The notes: a model not told the origin generated them from the sequence alone. Numbered from the stretch's first letter, positions 33,656 to 44,928 are shown. The stretch: DNA of 64,000 bases from Rhabdophis nuchalis (GCA_039707465.1 CM077644.1:222458462-222522461), one strand, 5' to 3'. A program made the numbers and translations.

Positions 33656-34054
33656 CAATGGTGGGTTTCAAATAATTTAACAACCGGTTCTCTGCCCCAA
33701 TGACCAGCTGGGTAGGCGTGGCTCGGTGGTCATGTGACTGGGTGGGCCTGGCCAAATCAACATCACTCACGTTGGTGGGCACTTCCCCAATGTTACAATG
33801 TAATAAGGGTTAACCGGAGAGGCAGTTTCTGTAAGCAGGGCAATAAAGATTACGCTAGAAACAACACCAGAATGTTTCCTTCCTGCCTTCCTTACAGGAT
33901 TAGCCCTGTAAAGTGGAAAAAAACAAAATGAGTTTTCTCCCAACAACCGGTTCTCCGAACTGCTTAGAAAATTAACAACCAGTTCTCCAAACTGCTTAGA
34001 AACTTAACAACTGGTTCTCTGGAATAGGTGCGAACTGGCTGGATCCCACCACTG
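33656..34054. mobile_element. hAT-type nonautonomous element with TSD
   Basis: About 399 bp, termini CAATGGTGGGTTTC and GGATCCCACCACTG. The TSD TCTGTAAA (33647-33654 and 34055-34062) is perfect apart from one extra G between it and the left terminus. The interior contains repeated AACAACCGGTTCTC and GTGGTCATGTGACTGG blocks. The sub-terminal CCGGTTCTC motif recurs three times near the right end. Confidence 0.85.
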
Positions 34055-34062
34055 TCTGTAAA

Positions 34063-34926
34063 TCTTGTTTCAAAATACACAGGGAGGGAGCAAGGAGGAA
34101 TAACCCAACCCAACACATTCTAATTTATGATTTCCAAAAAAACAAAATCATCTACGAGACTTCCCACATTATGTACCTACTAGAAGAGTTTGAGGGGAAG
34201 GAGACTAGGGTGGCCTCTTTCAAAAACCTGAGGAGTATTAGATAGATCACTATCTATTCTTTATCCTCCCAGATTATAGGATATGGAATAATGGCAAGTT
34301 ACAGCCACGATGGTGCCAACAGAAAGTCAGGAAAAGAACTTGCAAAATGATGTGGCTGCCAAGAAAGCAAATGCAAATTTAATAAAATTCCATTTGTAAT
34401 CTTAGAAGCAATAATTCTATTATATTCTGCATTAGTCAGATTTCGCTATCACTCCTCTGTCACATTAAGAAGATTCAGACGGGGTGGGGGGGAAAGCATT
34501 GCAGATGACTCAGGAACTGGAAATAATTTTTTATAAGAGATTGGGAGGATGTTAGCACTCAGGAAAGTAGAGAGTGGGAGATAGGAAATCAGTCTTTAAT
34601 TCTGATCCCATCACAGGCTTAATCTGGTTGTTCAGTTAAGCCATATTCTTTATATAAATCATTGAACCATAAATTAACTAGATGGGCTTAGTTTGCACAA
34701 CACCCTAAGATTAATACAAATAAAGCTTGGCATTTGATGTGCATTTAGCTGCTAAATCTTTAGCATATTTAAGCTTAATATGTATATAACTTTCAAGTCA
34801 CAAAGGATGCAAGGATTTTGGTCTGATGCTCCGAAGCAGAACAAAGAATAATGGATTTTTTAGGAATGTTGAGCTTGGATTCCACTTGAATGTTGATAAA
34901 ATCTTCCCAACTAGGGAACCTCTTAA
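34063..34926. other. Unique AT-rich sequence
   Basis: No recognised content. Confidence 0.45.
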
Positions 34927-35043
34927 CAGGGGTCTGCAAAGTCGGCTCTTTTAAGACTGGTGGATTTCAACTCCCAGAGAATTCTGAGAATTCTGGGAGT
35001 TGAAGTCCACCAGTCTTAAAAGAGCTGACTTTGCAGACCCCTG
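34927..35043. mobile_element. Foldback MITE, hAT-type
   Basis: The 117-bp palindrome has arms starting CAGGGGTCTGCAAAGTCGGC that meet at GAGAATTCTGAGAATTC. It is the same family as 25137. The flanks share only TCTTA, so the TSD has decayed or is offset. Confidence 0.85.
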
Positions 35044-35102
35044 TCTTAGAACAAAGTAGTGAATTGCTCTTATGAACCCTATATGTTCAAACACAAGCTA
35101 GG

Positions 35103-35339
35103 CCCCTGATGACAAACCTATGGCACACGTTTTTTTGCAAAAAAACCACCCAATGCGCAAACCGGAAGTTTGGGAGTGGAGTTCGGTTTGCACATTGAGA
35201 TGCTTTTCGCCCTGCAGAGAACATCTGAGGTGGCAGGGGAGGCCATTTGCCCCCTCCCCAGACTCCAAGAAAGCCATGCGCATATGCACGGGGCAGCAGG
35301 GGAGATCACACATGCATGTGCACGGAGAACAGCACGTGG
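35103..35339. mobile_element. hAT-type fragment, left part
   Basis: CCCTGATGACAAACCTATGGC matches the left end of the CAGTGATGGC family. The interior carries CTGAGGTGGCAGGG and CATGCATGTGCACGG text. The right terminus is missing, and the fragment joins an L2-type tail at about 35340. Confidence 0.55.
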
Positions 35340-36420
<1,081 letters not shown>

Positions 36421-36428
36421 AATACATA

Positions 36429-36831
36429 CAGGGATGGGCTGCTGGGGGTTTGCAAGGGTTTGAGAGAACACCTAGCTAAGATTCTGTGCAGTTCAGAGAA
36501 TCCCCAAATCCAACTCCCGCCCACCCCTCCCCTCTCAGGAGCCCCCACGTGGTCCGTTTTGGATGCAGGTAAGTGCAGGCATGTGTGGAGGCTCGGGGAG
36601 GGCAAAAAATGGGCTTACCGGAAGTTCGGGAATGCCAGAAACAGGCCCATTTCTAGCCTCCAGAGCCTGGGGAGATGTTTTGTTGTCTTGGAGGCTCGAG
36701 GAAAGCTTTCAGACCCCAGGGAGGGGGAAATGACCCCTCCCCCAGCTGTGGTGCAGGAGGCCGACTAGGCTGCTCCCACCCAGCAACTGGACAGAGAACC
36801 TCTTGCTAAAAAAAATTGAAGCTCACCCCTG
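36429..36831. mobile_element. hAT-type nonautonomous element with near-perfect TSD
   Basis: 403 bp, termini CAGGGATGGGCT and AGCTCACCCCTG, flanked by AATACATA (36421-36428) and AATGCATA (36832-36839). The interior has the CCTCCAGAGCCTGGGGAG module. The same family appears inverted at 37438 and direct at 56180. Confidence 0.85.
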
Positions 36832-36967
36832 AATGCATACAATAAATTTCCTTGAGCTTTGTGCTTGCCAATCAGCAGTTAGGTAACAGGCAAAATCTAT
36901 GTCCTTCCACCAGCTCCCACATTTACATATACACTCGTATTGATATACACTATTTACATACTGAGAG

Positions 36968-37323
36968 TCAGCTTGATATACTGGTTAAGGCGACTAGAAA
37001 CTGGAAAGCTGTGAATTCCACTCCTGCTTCAGACACAAAGCTAGTTGGATGATCTTGGGCCAGTCGTCTCTCTCAGCCCTGGGAAGAAAACAGGAGTAAA
37101 CTAAGAGAGACAGTTTATTGTGTGGTTAAGGCATTAAGCTAAAACTTGGGAAACTGATTTCTGTTTTGGGCACAAAGCCAGATGGGCGACCTTGGGCCAG
37201 TTCTTCTCTTTTAGCCCTGTGAAGCAGGCAGGGGCAAATCATTTCTGAACTCTTGCCAAGAAAACTGCTGGGATCAATTCAGACAGTTGCCAGGAGACAA
37301 AACTGACTCAAAGGCATTCACAC
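36968..37323 (+). mobile_element. Tandem (dimeric) tRNA-derived SINE, Sauria type
   Basis: Two related monomers follow each other. The first has ACTGGTTAAGGCGACTAG (A-box region) and GTGGATGATCTTGGGCCAGT-type text. The second restarts at GTGTGGTTAAGGCATTAAGC with GGGCGACCTTGGGCCAG. It ends with the Sauria-type 3' segment AAGAAAACTGCTGGGATC..TGACTCAAAGGCA. Pol III promoter boxes are degenerate. Confidence 0.65.
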
Positions 37324-37437
37324 ACTCATTTATATACCACACAAGCATTTGTTACATTGGTATGGAATCTCTCGAAAGGGCACAAATTACTTTGCGTATT
37401 TCACTTTTTAGAATTAGATTGGTATTTTGGGGACCCT

Positions 37438-37818
37438 AGCAGCATGGGTGGGCTTCAAAAATTTCAGTAACGGGTTCTCTGCCTGGTTGCTGGGTGGTTG
37501 TGGTCATGGTGGGCATGGCCTAGTCAGCCTCCTGCACCATGATGAGGGTGTGTGTGTGCATTTCTGCTTTCTCCAGGCTCTGGAGGCTTTCCTTGAGCCT
37601 CTGGGAGGGTGAAAACTGCCTCCTCTGGGCTCTGGAGGCCTTCCGGGGGGCCTGCTTTTTGCCCCTCCCTGAGTCTCTGCATGGGCCCTGCATCCAAAAT
37701 GGGCCATGTGGAGACTTCTGGAAGGGGAGGGGAGGGGTGGGAGGAGCCAGTCAGGGAGGGATTTGGAGGTTTTCTGAACCAGCCATAACATTAGCTATGG
37801 GTTTTCCCGAATCGAGGC
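37438..37818. mobile_element. hAT-type element, truncated by an LTR junction
   Basis: The left terminus is CAGCATGGGTGGGCTTC. The interior is the reverse complement of the 36429 and 56180 copies. Alignment continues to AGCTATGGGTTTTCCCG, and the terminal ~20-30 bp are absent where the LTR-like unit begins at 37819. Confidence 0.75.
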
Positions 37819-38186
37819 TGTTAAGTTTGGAGCAAATCAGTCCGAGTCAGGCTAGTCATTAAACGGATTTATTGCAAGTAGCAAGAACTATATACAGGAA
37901 CAACAAGAGAATCATTGCAACTGAGACTTCCCAACTTCGATAGCTTTTTATAGGTTTCTCTAAAGCGGGAAAAACCTGAGCCAGACAGAAAGTCTGGCCC
38001 GGCCAGCCGCGTCTTGGCCAATCAGACGCGACTGGCTGTTACAGTGTTTCACAAACCTCCGGGTCAGCCTTGGTTCTCCAGACTGACTGTCTATGCATGG
38101 GCAGAGAACATAACACAGGCAAACCCATAGAAGCCCCTCAGCCCTGCCCTGCCCACCTAGGAGTATGCCTGCAAATGCTTTAGTCA
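37819..38186 (-). mobile_element. Solo-LTR-like unit, minus strand
   Basis: The 368-bp unit has TG...CA ends (TGTTAAGTTTGG on the plus strand, TGACTAAAGC opening the minus strand). On the minus strand it has a CCAAT box (38017-38025 complement), a TATAAAAAGC box (37943-37952) and an AATAAA signal (37868-37873) in the order and spacing of a retroviral-type U3-R-U5. It is GC-richer than its surroundings. No target duplication is seen, and the two flanks belong to different repeats. No internal coding region is present. Confidence 0.6.
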
Positions 38187-39677
38187 TTGGACTTCTCCTT
38201 CACTTCATATGAAGAGAAGCTGGAAGCTGGAAGAGAAGCTGGCAGTTCCCAAAAGAAACCAGCATGGCTGCATAAAGAACTCTCTGACAAATTGAAAGAC
38301 AAAAAGGATAAATATAAAAAGTGGAAAAAGGGGGACATAACCAAGGCAAAATATCAGCAAATAGCCCGAGCCTGTAAAGATGAAGTGAGGAAAGCTAAGG
38401 CTCACAATGAAGAAAGGCTTGCCAAAAAAGTAAAAAATAACAAAAAAAGCTTCTTCCAACATGTTAAAAATAAGAAAAAAGTTAAGGAAACAATTGGTCC
38501 ACTGCTGGGAGAAAATGGCAAGAAGATGATAAGCAACAGGGAGAAAGCAGAACTATTTAACTCTTTTTTTGCATCTGTCTTTACACAAAGGGATAAAACA
38601 GTCCAATCAATCAAAAACAGCACCACAAATATCAGATTAGGAACACAAGTTGAAATAGGGAAGAAAATGGTAAGTGAGCACCTGTCTGCCCTGGACGAGT
38701 TCAAATCACCAGGACCGGATGGATTACACCCCAGGGTTCTGAAGGAACTGGCAGACGAGATCTCAGAACCACTGAACTATATCTTTCAGAGATCCTGGAG
38801 CACCGGGGAACTGCCAGAAGACTGGAAAAGAGCAGATGTGGTTCCCATCTTCAAAAAAGGGAAAAAAACAGATCCAGGAAACTATAGACCCATCAGCCTG
38901 ACCTCAATACCAGGAAAGATTCTGGAAAAGATAATTAAACAACAAATAAGTGAACACCTAGAAGCAAACAAAGTAATAGCCAAAAGCCAACATGGGTTTG
39001 TCAAAAACAGATCATGCCAGACGAATCTAATTGCATTCTTTGACAAAGTAACAAAATCAGTGGACCAGAGGAATGCTGTTGATATAATTTACCTGGACTT
39101 CAGTAAGGCATTTGATAAAGTAGACCATAACCTACTATTAGATAAAGTAGAAAATTGTGGGTTAGACAGCAGCACCACCAAATGGATTCGTAACTGGCTG
39201 ACCAACCGCACTCAACGTGTAGTCCTCAATGGAACTGCATCTACATGGAAAGAAGTATGCAGTGGAGTCCCCCAAGGCTCTGTTTTAGGCCCAGTACTCT
39301 TTAACATCTTCATCAACGATTTGGATGAGGGGATAAATGGGGAACTCATCAAATTCGCAGATGACACCAAGCTGGCAGGAATAGCCAACACTCCAGAAGA
39401 TAGGCTTAAGATACAGAAGGATCTAGACAAACTTGAACATTGGGCACTGTCTAATAAAATGAAATTCAATTGTGAAAAAAGTAAGGTCCTACATATAGGC
39501 AAGAAAAACCAAATGCACAAGTACAGTATAGGTGGTACCTTGCTCAATAGTAGCAACTGTGAGAGGGATCTCGGAATCCTAGTGGACAACCATTTAAATA
39601 TGAGCCAGCAGTGTGCAGCAGCTGCCAAAAAAAGCCAACACAGTTCTAGGCTGCATCAACAGAGGGATAGAATCTAG
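38187..39677 (+). pseudogene. CR1 reverse transcriptase
   Basis: Non-LTR reverse transcriptase. The 496-residue frame starts with the linker (KKPAWLHKELSDKLKDKK, KAHNEERLAKKVKNNKKSFF). The RT domain from about residue 165 holds KSPGPDGLHPRVLKELADEI, NYRPISLTSI, YLDFSKAFDKVDHN (catalytic Asp at residue 304), VCSGVPQGSVLGPVLFNIFI and FADDTKLAG (residues 390-393). All three palm aspartates remain. The first ATG is only where the open frame begins; the real ORF2 start is lost with the 5' truncation. The frame ends wrongly after a seven-A run at 39627-39633, where the sister copy at 22.7 kb has six A. Confidence 0.92.
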
Positions 39678-40158
39678 ATCGCGTGAAGTGTTAATGCCAC
39701 TGTATAGTGCCTTGGTAAGGCCACACTTGGAATACTGCATACAGTTTTGGTCGCCACGATGTAGAAAAGACGTGGAGACTCTGGAAAGAGTGCAAAGAAG
39801 AGCAACCAAGATGATTAGAGGACTGGAGACTAAGACATATGAAGAACGGCTGCAGGAGCTGGGTATGTCTAGTTTGATGAAGAGAAGGACCAGGGGAGAC
39901 ATGATAGCAGTGTTCCGATATCTCAGAGGGTGCCACAAAGAAGAGGGAGTCAAACTTTTCTCCAAGGCACCTGGGGGCAGGACAAGGAGCAATGGGTGGA
40001 AACTAACCAAGGACAGAAGCAACTTAGAACTAAGGAGAAATTTCCTGACAGTTAGAACAATTAACCTCTGGAACAGCTTGCCTCCAGCAGTTGTGAATGC
40101 CCCAACCCTGGAAGTCTTTAAAAAGATGTTAGACAGCCATTTGTCTGAAATGGTATAA
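39634..40158 (+). pseudogene. CR1 ORF2 C-terminal part after the frameshift
   Basis: The +1 frame carries the rest of ORF2 to its natural stop: KANTVLGCINRGIESRSREV, ALVRPHLEYCIQFWSP, VQRRATKMIRGLE, MKRRTRGDMIAVFRYLRGC, NLELRRNFLTVRTINLWNSL and DSHLSEMV. No other stop interrupts it. One inserted A is thus the only visible lesion in this 2-kb copy apart from the truncation. Confidence 0.9.
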
Positions 40159-40216
40159 GGTTCCTGCCCATGCAGGGGGTTGGACTAGAAGACCTACAAG
40201 GTCCCTTCCAACTCTG

Positions 40217-40243
40217 CTATTGTATTGTATTGTATTGTATTCT
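40217..40243. repeat. (TATTG)n microsatellite on a CR1 tail
   Basis: About five units after CTCTGC. Compare about 19 units at the same position in the 24.6-kb copy. Confidence 0.9.
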
Positions 40244-40932
40244 GTTGGAGCCATCATCTTTTTCTCAACCTTGTTTATCTCTTTGTTGGACAATGAATGT
40301 GAAGCTTCTTAAGGATCATCCAAGAGTCATGGTACCAAGAAGAGATAAATGCAATTAAACATTGAAAATTTGCAAACTCCCATGTAAATACATGGGAGGG
40401 TGAAATAGTGTCATGACATCGCCAGGATGGATTGAGGCATAAATAGTTTATCCCTGCTCTTTTCTTTTTCTCTGTTTACCCTTTTCTGAGTAGTGAGTGC
40501 CTAAGGCCTTGCAGAGAAGCATCCAATTTGCCACTTCAAATAGGAAAACAGTTCCTATTTGAAGAAAAAAGCTCAGGAGTTTTAAGAATAGAGCAAGTGG
40601 TCCAAATAGCTGTGCCAGGATTTGCCCCTTAACTCACTCACTCAAATCTCCAGCATTGCTTACATTCCTTGGATGGCTGAGGAATTCTGGGAGATGAAAT
40701 CCACACATCTTAAAGTTGTTAAACTTGAGAAACACTGCACTGGAAGCTCTGGATTCTGCAGGATGGAGGTGTGGGTATTAAACAACAACAACAATGAAAA
40801 TAATAAGAAAAGCAATGACCTGAATAGTTGCATGATTAACACTCCAACACAAAGAGAATAGGGGTTTCATTGCATGATTGCACTTGCTATCTTGAATTTT
40901 TTTATTCAACTGTCCCCAAAACAGTATTCTGT
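40244..40932. other. Mostly unique sequence with a foldback-MITE relic
   Basis: At 40640-40738 the text GGAATTCTGGGAGATGAAATCC..AACTTGAGAAACACTG resembles half of a foldback hAT-type MITE. The rest has no recognised content. Confidence 0.45.
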
Positions 40933-41592
40933 GTCGGAATAGAGCTGGAAGGGATCTTGTGGTTCTTCTAGTCCAATCCCCTGCTCAAGCAGGAGACCCT
41001 ATACCATTTCCGACAAGTGACTGTCCAGTCTTTCCTTAAAAATATCCAGTGATGAAGCACCACAACTTCTGAAGGCAAGTTGTTCCACTGGTTAATTATT
41101 CTCACTGTTAAGAAGTTTCTCCTTAATTTCAGGTTGATTCTCTCCTTGATTAGTTTCCAACCATTCTTTCTTGTCCTGCCCTCTGGTGTTTTGGAGAATA
41201 GCTTGACTCCCTCTTCTTTGTGGCAGGCCCTCAAATACTTGTAACAGCCCTAGTCCTTCTTTTCTGTAGACTAGCCATACCAAGTCTTGCAACTATTCTT
41301 TATATATTTTAGTCTTTAATCATCTTAGTTGCTCTTCTCTGCACTTTTTCCAAAGTCTCAACATCTTTTTTGTAATGTGGTGACCAAACCTGGATGCAGT
41401 ATTCCATGTTTTACTAAGGTTTGATAAAGCGGCACTAATACTTCGCATGACATGCCTCTGTTTATAGAATCAAGGATTGTTTTAGTCTTTTTGTCTGCTG
41501 CTGGACACTACTGGATCATATTTATGTAATTGTCCACTAGGATTCCAAGGTCCCTCTCACAGCTACTGATTTTGAGCCAGGTTTTGAATAAT
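40933..41592 (-). mobile_element. CR1 3' end, antisense, decayed
   Basis: The minus strand carries CHKEEGVKLFSKTPEGRTR and KLRRNFLTVR text plus the usual 3' end (GAGCTGGAAGGGATCTTG at 40942). It has internal deletions and frame changes. Confidence 0.85.
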
Positions 41593-41610
41593 CTGTATAT
41601 ATCTTCTTAT

Positions 41611-41611
<1 letters not shown>

Positions 41612-41644
<33 letters not shown>

Positions 41645-41694
41645 CACGCATGTACTATACTGTGCTATGCTATGCTATGCTATGCTATACATAG
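41612..41694. repeat. (TG)n and (CTATG)n microsatellites
   Basis: A (TG)n run of about 28 bp at 41617-41644 is followed by about five TATGC units at 41661-41687. Confidence 0.9.
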
Positions 41695-42515
41695 ATTGTA
41701 TACATCTTCTTGTATATACTGTATAGCTAATCTTCTCTCATATATTATTGTTGTTGTTGTTCCGAATACTGTATTTTAGGAATTGTGTTATTTTAGTACA
41801 TGGGGGTGGAGGTTTTTGGAGGTTTAGTCCTTTGTTTACTGCATAGAATGACTTTGGTGAGATAGGCAGCCAAATAAATAAATTGTTGAGAAAGATTGCT
41901 ATATTCTTGAGATGATGTATAGCTGAAAATTTTGCCTTTCACCATTCTTCTAAATTTTCCACAGTCCTTTTTTTCCTGACTTTCTTCTTAACGGCCTAAC
42001 TGTTTAACCCACAGTATGACTCATCATTTCCTACTGGACATGAACCATAGTGGCCAACTAGGCCTCATCAGACCGCAGCACATGCTCTTTTAGCCATTGC
42101 CCAAGCTGCAGCATTTTAGAAATGAAAATAAAACTGCACAGACTTCAGTTATGCAGCTATGAGTAAGCGATCGGTTCATTTAAGATCAAATGGGGAGACA
42201 TTTGATCCCCAAAGTATACAGAATTGCTCTCCAGTCTGCATCTTTAAATATTCTTGCAGGGTGAGTCTTCCTTTTCAGCGATTTCATTTTAGGTTCATTT
42301 CATTTAATTTACTTAGCTTGCATCCCATACCATTTTCCGCACTTGGACTAATTTAATGTTTGAAAATGTCATTTCTTTCAGTCCCTAAAGCACAGAAGTT
42401 GATTTGGGAAGTGGTTGGGTTTTTTTAAAAAAAGAAAAATCTATCCTGCTACATTGCAAATAAAGAAGTTGAAAATAAAGGAAGATGGACAAAGGAAGAG
42501 GGAAAAGAAGCTTTT
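41695..42515. other. Unique AT-rich sequence
   Basis: No gene recognised. A (TTG)n run lies near 41748-41760. Confidence 0.45.
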
Positions 42516-42618
42516 AACAGATAAACAGAGTTGGAAGGGATCTTGCAGGCCATCTAGTCCAACCCCCTGCCCAAGCAGGAGACCCTACATCTGCCTCTAC
42601 CTAGGATTGAACTCACAA

Positions 42619-42778
42619 CAATGGTGGGTTTCTGCAGGCTCGCACCTACTCGCAAGAGCCGGTTGGTGAAATTTAGAGAACCGGTGAGAGGGGGTTCCAC
42701 CGGCATACCTGGAAGTAAATCTGGCCCACCGCTGCCAGTGACCCAACGGGAAGGAAAGGAAAGGAAAGGAAGGAAGGA

Positions 42779-42866
<88 letters not shown>

Positions 42867-43042
42867 ATTTATCATCACAATTGAGTCCAAAATTTTGGTT
42901 GCTACGCAAGAGCGTTGTTAAATGAGTTTCACCACATTTTAAAAGGTGGCCACTCCCACCCTGTCACATGACTGCCAAGCCACGCCCACAAAATAGGCCA
43001 CACCTACAGAGTAGGTTCTAAAAAATTTGAAACCCACCACTG
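42619..43042. mobile_element. hAT-type element containing (GAAA)n, perfect TSD
   Basis: 424 bp, termini CAATGGTGGGTTTC and GAAACCCACCACTG, with TSD ACTCACAA at 42611-42618 and 43043-43050. It contains a long GAAA array. The right third has ATGACTGCCAAGCCACGCCC, shared with 53560. Confidence 0.92.
42752..42867. repeat. (GAAA)n microsatellite inside a hAT element
   Basis: AAGGAAAGG-type units pass into about 23 pure GAAA units. The Lys/Glu/Arg and Phe/Leu/Ser frames here are artefacts. Confidence 0.95.
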
Positions 43043-43105
43043 ACTCACAACCTCCTGATTGGGAGGCGGCATCTCCACCTCTAGGCCACAGCAGCAGATG
43101 TCTTC

Positions 43106-43664
43106 TGCTATATTCTACACAGATGAGGAAAGATGAGCACGGTCCATCCAGTCTGGACAGGAAAAAAAGAAAAGGCGCCCACTGGAAGAAGCCTGAGTTG
43201 AGTGGATAGCTTCTAGGGTTGAAGACAACTGACTGACTTAACAGGCCACCAGCCTGCTGGATTTACAACAAGATTAATTTTCAAAACAGCAAAGAGCAAC
43301 AGCAGAGAGCATAGCGGCTTGGCAGCCCAGGATGAAATGGCTGTTGATGGGCAGCCCTGGTGAGACGGGAGCATGTCACAGATTGCAAATCAATCAGAGT
43401 TGGAACTGCTACTAAAACAGAATGAAATACAATCCATTCTGAAATGCTTAAGACAATTCGGGACAGAAAACAGCATTTTTTAATCAAAGCTGAAATACAC
43501 AAGGCATGGAGTACGCTTGCAATGGACCGAAAAGGACTTGAAAAATATCACTGTAGTAATAAGTAATCTGAACTGGTAATGGGTCAAGCAAAAAGTCTGG
43601 ATCTGTCCCATGTGATAACATTAGATTCTAGCTGAATTTTCAGGATTTGTTGAGTTTACAAAAA
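43106..43664. other. Unique sequence
   Basis: No recognised content. Confidence 0.4.
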
Positions 43665-43727
43665 AAAAATGTTGAGACTCTAGAAAGAGAACCAAGAAGA
43701 CCAACAAAGATAATTAGGGGACTCAAG

Positions 43728-44068
43728 CAGTGGTGAAATTCAATTTTTTTGCTACCGGTTCTGTAGGCTTGGTGAGCATGGCAGGGGAAGGATACTGCAA
43801 AATCTCCATTCACATCCCAATCTGGGTGCAACCAGAGGTGGCATCTGCCAATTCTCTGAACTACTCAAAATTTCCACTACCAGTTCTCCAGAACCTGCTA
43901 GATTTCACCCCTGTCCCACCCCACTCCAGCGGAAGGATACTGCAAAATCTCCCTTCTCATACCACACTGGGGCCAGCCAGAGGTGGTATTTGCCGGTTCT
44001 TCGAACTACTCAAAGTTTCCACTACCAGTTCTCCAGAACCTGTCAGGACCTGCTGGATTTCACCCCTG
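43728..44068. mobile_element. hAT-type element with internal tandem duplication
   Basis: The left terminus is CAGTGGTGAAATTC and the right is GATTTCACCCCTG. The block GGAAGGATACTGCAAAATCTCC..CAGAGGTGG..CACTACCAGTTCTCCAGAACCTG occurs twice (about 43785-43910 and 43928-44068), a duplication absent from the 12877 and 60790 relatives. No clear TSD (GACTCAAG versus GAAGGTAG). Confidence 0.75.
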
Positions 44069-44405
44069 GAAGGTAGGCATATGATGAACAGTTGCAGGAA
44101 CTGGATATGTCTAGTCTAAAGAAGAGAAGGATTAGGGGGACATGATAACAGTGTTCCAATATTTGAGGGGCTGCCACAGAGAAGAAGGGGTCAAGCTAGT
44201 CTATCCTGCACTTGAGGGCAGGATAAGAAGCAACAAATCTTGTTACTTCAAAGAAAGATCCAGTCTAGAATTTAGGAGAAATGTCCTGTCAGTAAGAACA
44301 ATTATAATCAATCAAATACCTTACCTACATCACTAGAGATTTTTAAAGAAGCGATTGGACAGCCATTTGTCTGGCTTGGTATAGGGTCTCCTGCTTGAGC
44401 AGGGG

Positions 44406-44407
<2 letters not shown>

Positions 44408-44481
<74 letters not shown>
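44408..44481. repeat. (ATT)n microsatellite on an L2-type tail
   Basis: About 24 units of ATT at the 3' end of the antisense L2-type insertion. Confidence 0.95.
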
Positions 44482-44483
<2 letters not shown>

Positions 44484-44855
44484 TAAATTTTTATACCGCC
44501 TTTCTCCCTTTCGGGACTCAGGGCAGTGTACAGGCAACGATAAAAATCAGTAGTATGAAACATAAAATACGTTAAAAATATATTAAATGATTAGCCTGCC
44601 CTAAAACCCTACTAAAACCCCTACTAAAAACAATAAAAACTACGCCAGGCCGGCCACACGAAATAAATAGGTCTTCAAGGCCCGATGGAAAAGGCGCAGG
44701 TCCGTGGTCATCCGTAGGTCAGGGGGTAGGTCATTCCAGAGGGCAGGAGCTGCCACAGAGAAGGCTCCCCCCCTAGGGGTCACCAGCCGACATTGCCTGG
44801 CCGACGGCACCCTGAAGAGGCCCTCTCTGTGGCAGCGAACTGGTCGGTAGGAGGT
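44482..44855 (-). mobile_element. L2-type LINE 3' end inserted in CR1
   Basis: The minus-strand frame ends at 44640 and reads RPVRCHREGLFRVPSARQC, GGAFSVAAPALWNDLPPDL and ALKTYLFRVAGLA. It is followed by the UTR and CTGCCCTGAGTCCCGAAAGG..GGCGGTATAAAAATTTAATT tail. It is truncated at the same region as the 32236 copy. Confidence 0.85.
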
Positions 44856-44928
44856 GTTTGAACTGAAGGAAATCAGTTCAATCCAAAATCCCTTCGAACT
44901 CTTGTTATTCTGTATTCTAACTTCTCTC

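Larger units (their letters stand above)
38187..40235 (+). mobile_element. CR1 retrotransposon, 2-kb 5'-truncated copy
   Basis: Contains the CR1 ORF2 from the endonuclease-RT linker to the natural stop (40156-40158), a ~58-bp UTR and an (ATTGT)n tail at 40217-40243. ORF1 and the endonuclease are absent. Very similar over its last 0.5 kb to the copy at 24028. The 5' end abuts the LTR-like unit exactly. Confidence 0.92.
42516..43105 (-). mobile_element. tRNA-derived SINE with CR1-like tail, split by a hAT element
   Basis: On the minus strand, 43105 to 43043 holds an A box TGGCCTAGAGGTGG and, resuming at 42618, a B box GTTCAATCC in GTGAGTTCAATCCTAGG. The 3' part (42590 to 42516) is the CR1 3' terminus (GGGTCTCCTGCTTGGGCAGG..GATCCCTTCCAACTCTG). 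This is a tRNA head on a CR1 tail, the classic design of a SINE that borrows the LINE machinery. The hAT copy at 42619-43042 separates the A and B boxes. Confidence 0.75.
43665..44928 (+). mobile_element. CR1 3' end split by a hAT element and an L2-type insertion
   Basis: CR1 segments lie at 43665-43727 (GTTGAGACTCTAGAAAGAG), 44069-44408 (CATATGATGAACAGTTGCAGG through GAGCAGGGGGTT) and, more doubtfully, 44856-44928 (CCCTTCGAACTCTTGTTATTCTG). The middle segment keeps SLEFRRNVLSVRT. Each gap is filled by another element, described separately. Confidence 0.75.

Noticed and set aside
34919..35051. Target-site duplication around the MITE at 34927
   Set aside because: The immediate flanks CCTCTTAA and TCTTAGAA agree only in an offset TCTTA, too little to claim a TSD.
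39212..40022. Antisense frames of 138 and 142 codons in CR1, with equivalents at 24023-24363 and 4731-5099
   Set aside because: They are opposite-strand shadows of the conserved CR1 reverse-transcriptase frame and recur only because the sense sequence is conserved.
42597..42909. Frames rich in Phe-Leu-Ser or Lys-Glu-Arg
   Set aside because: Products of the (GAAA)n array within a hAT element.
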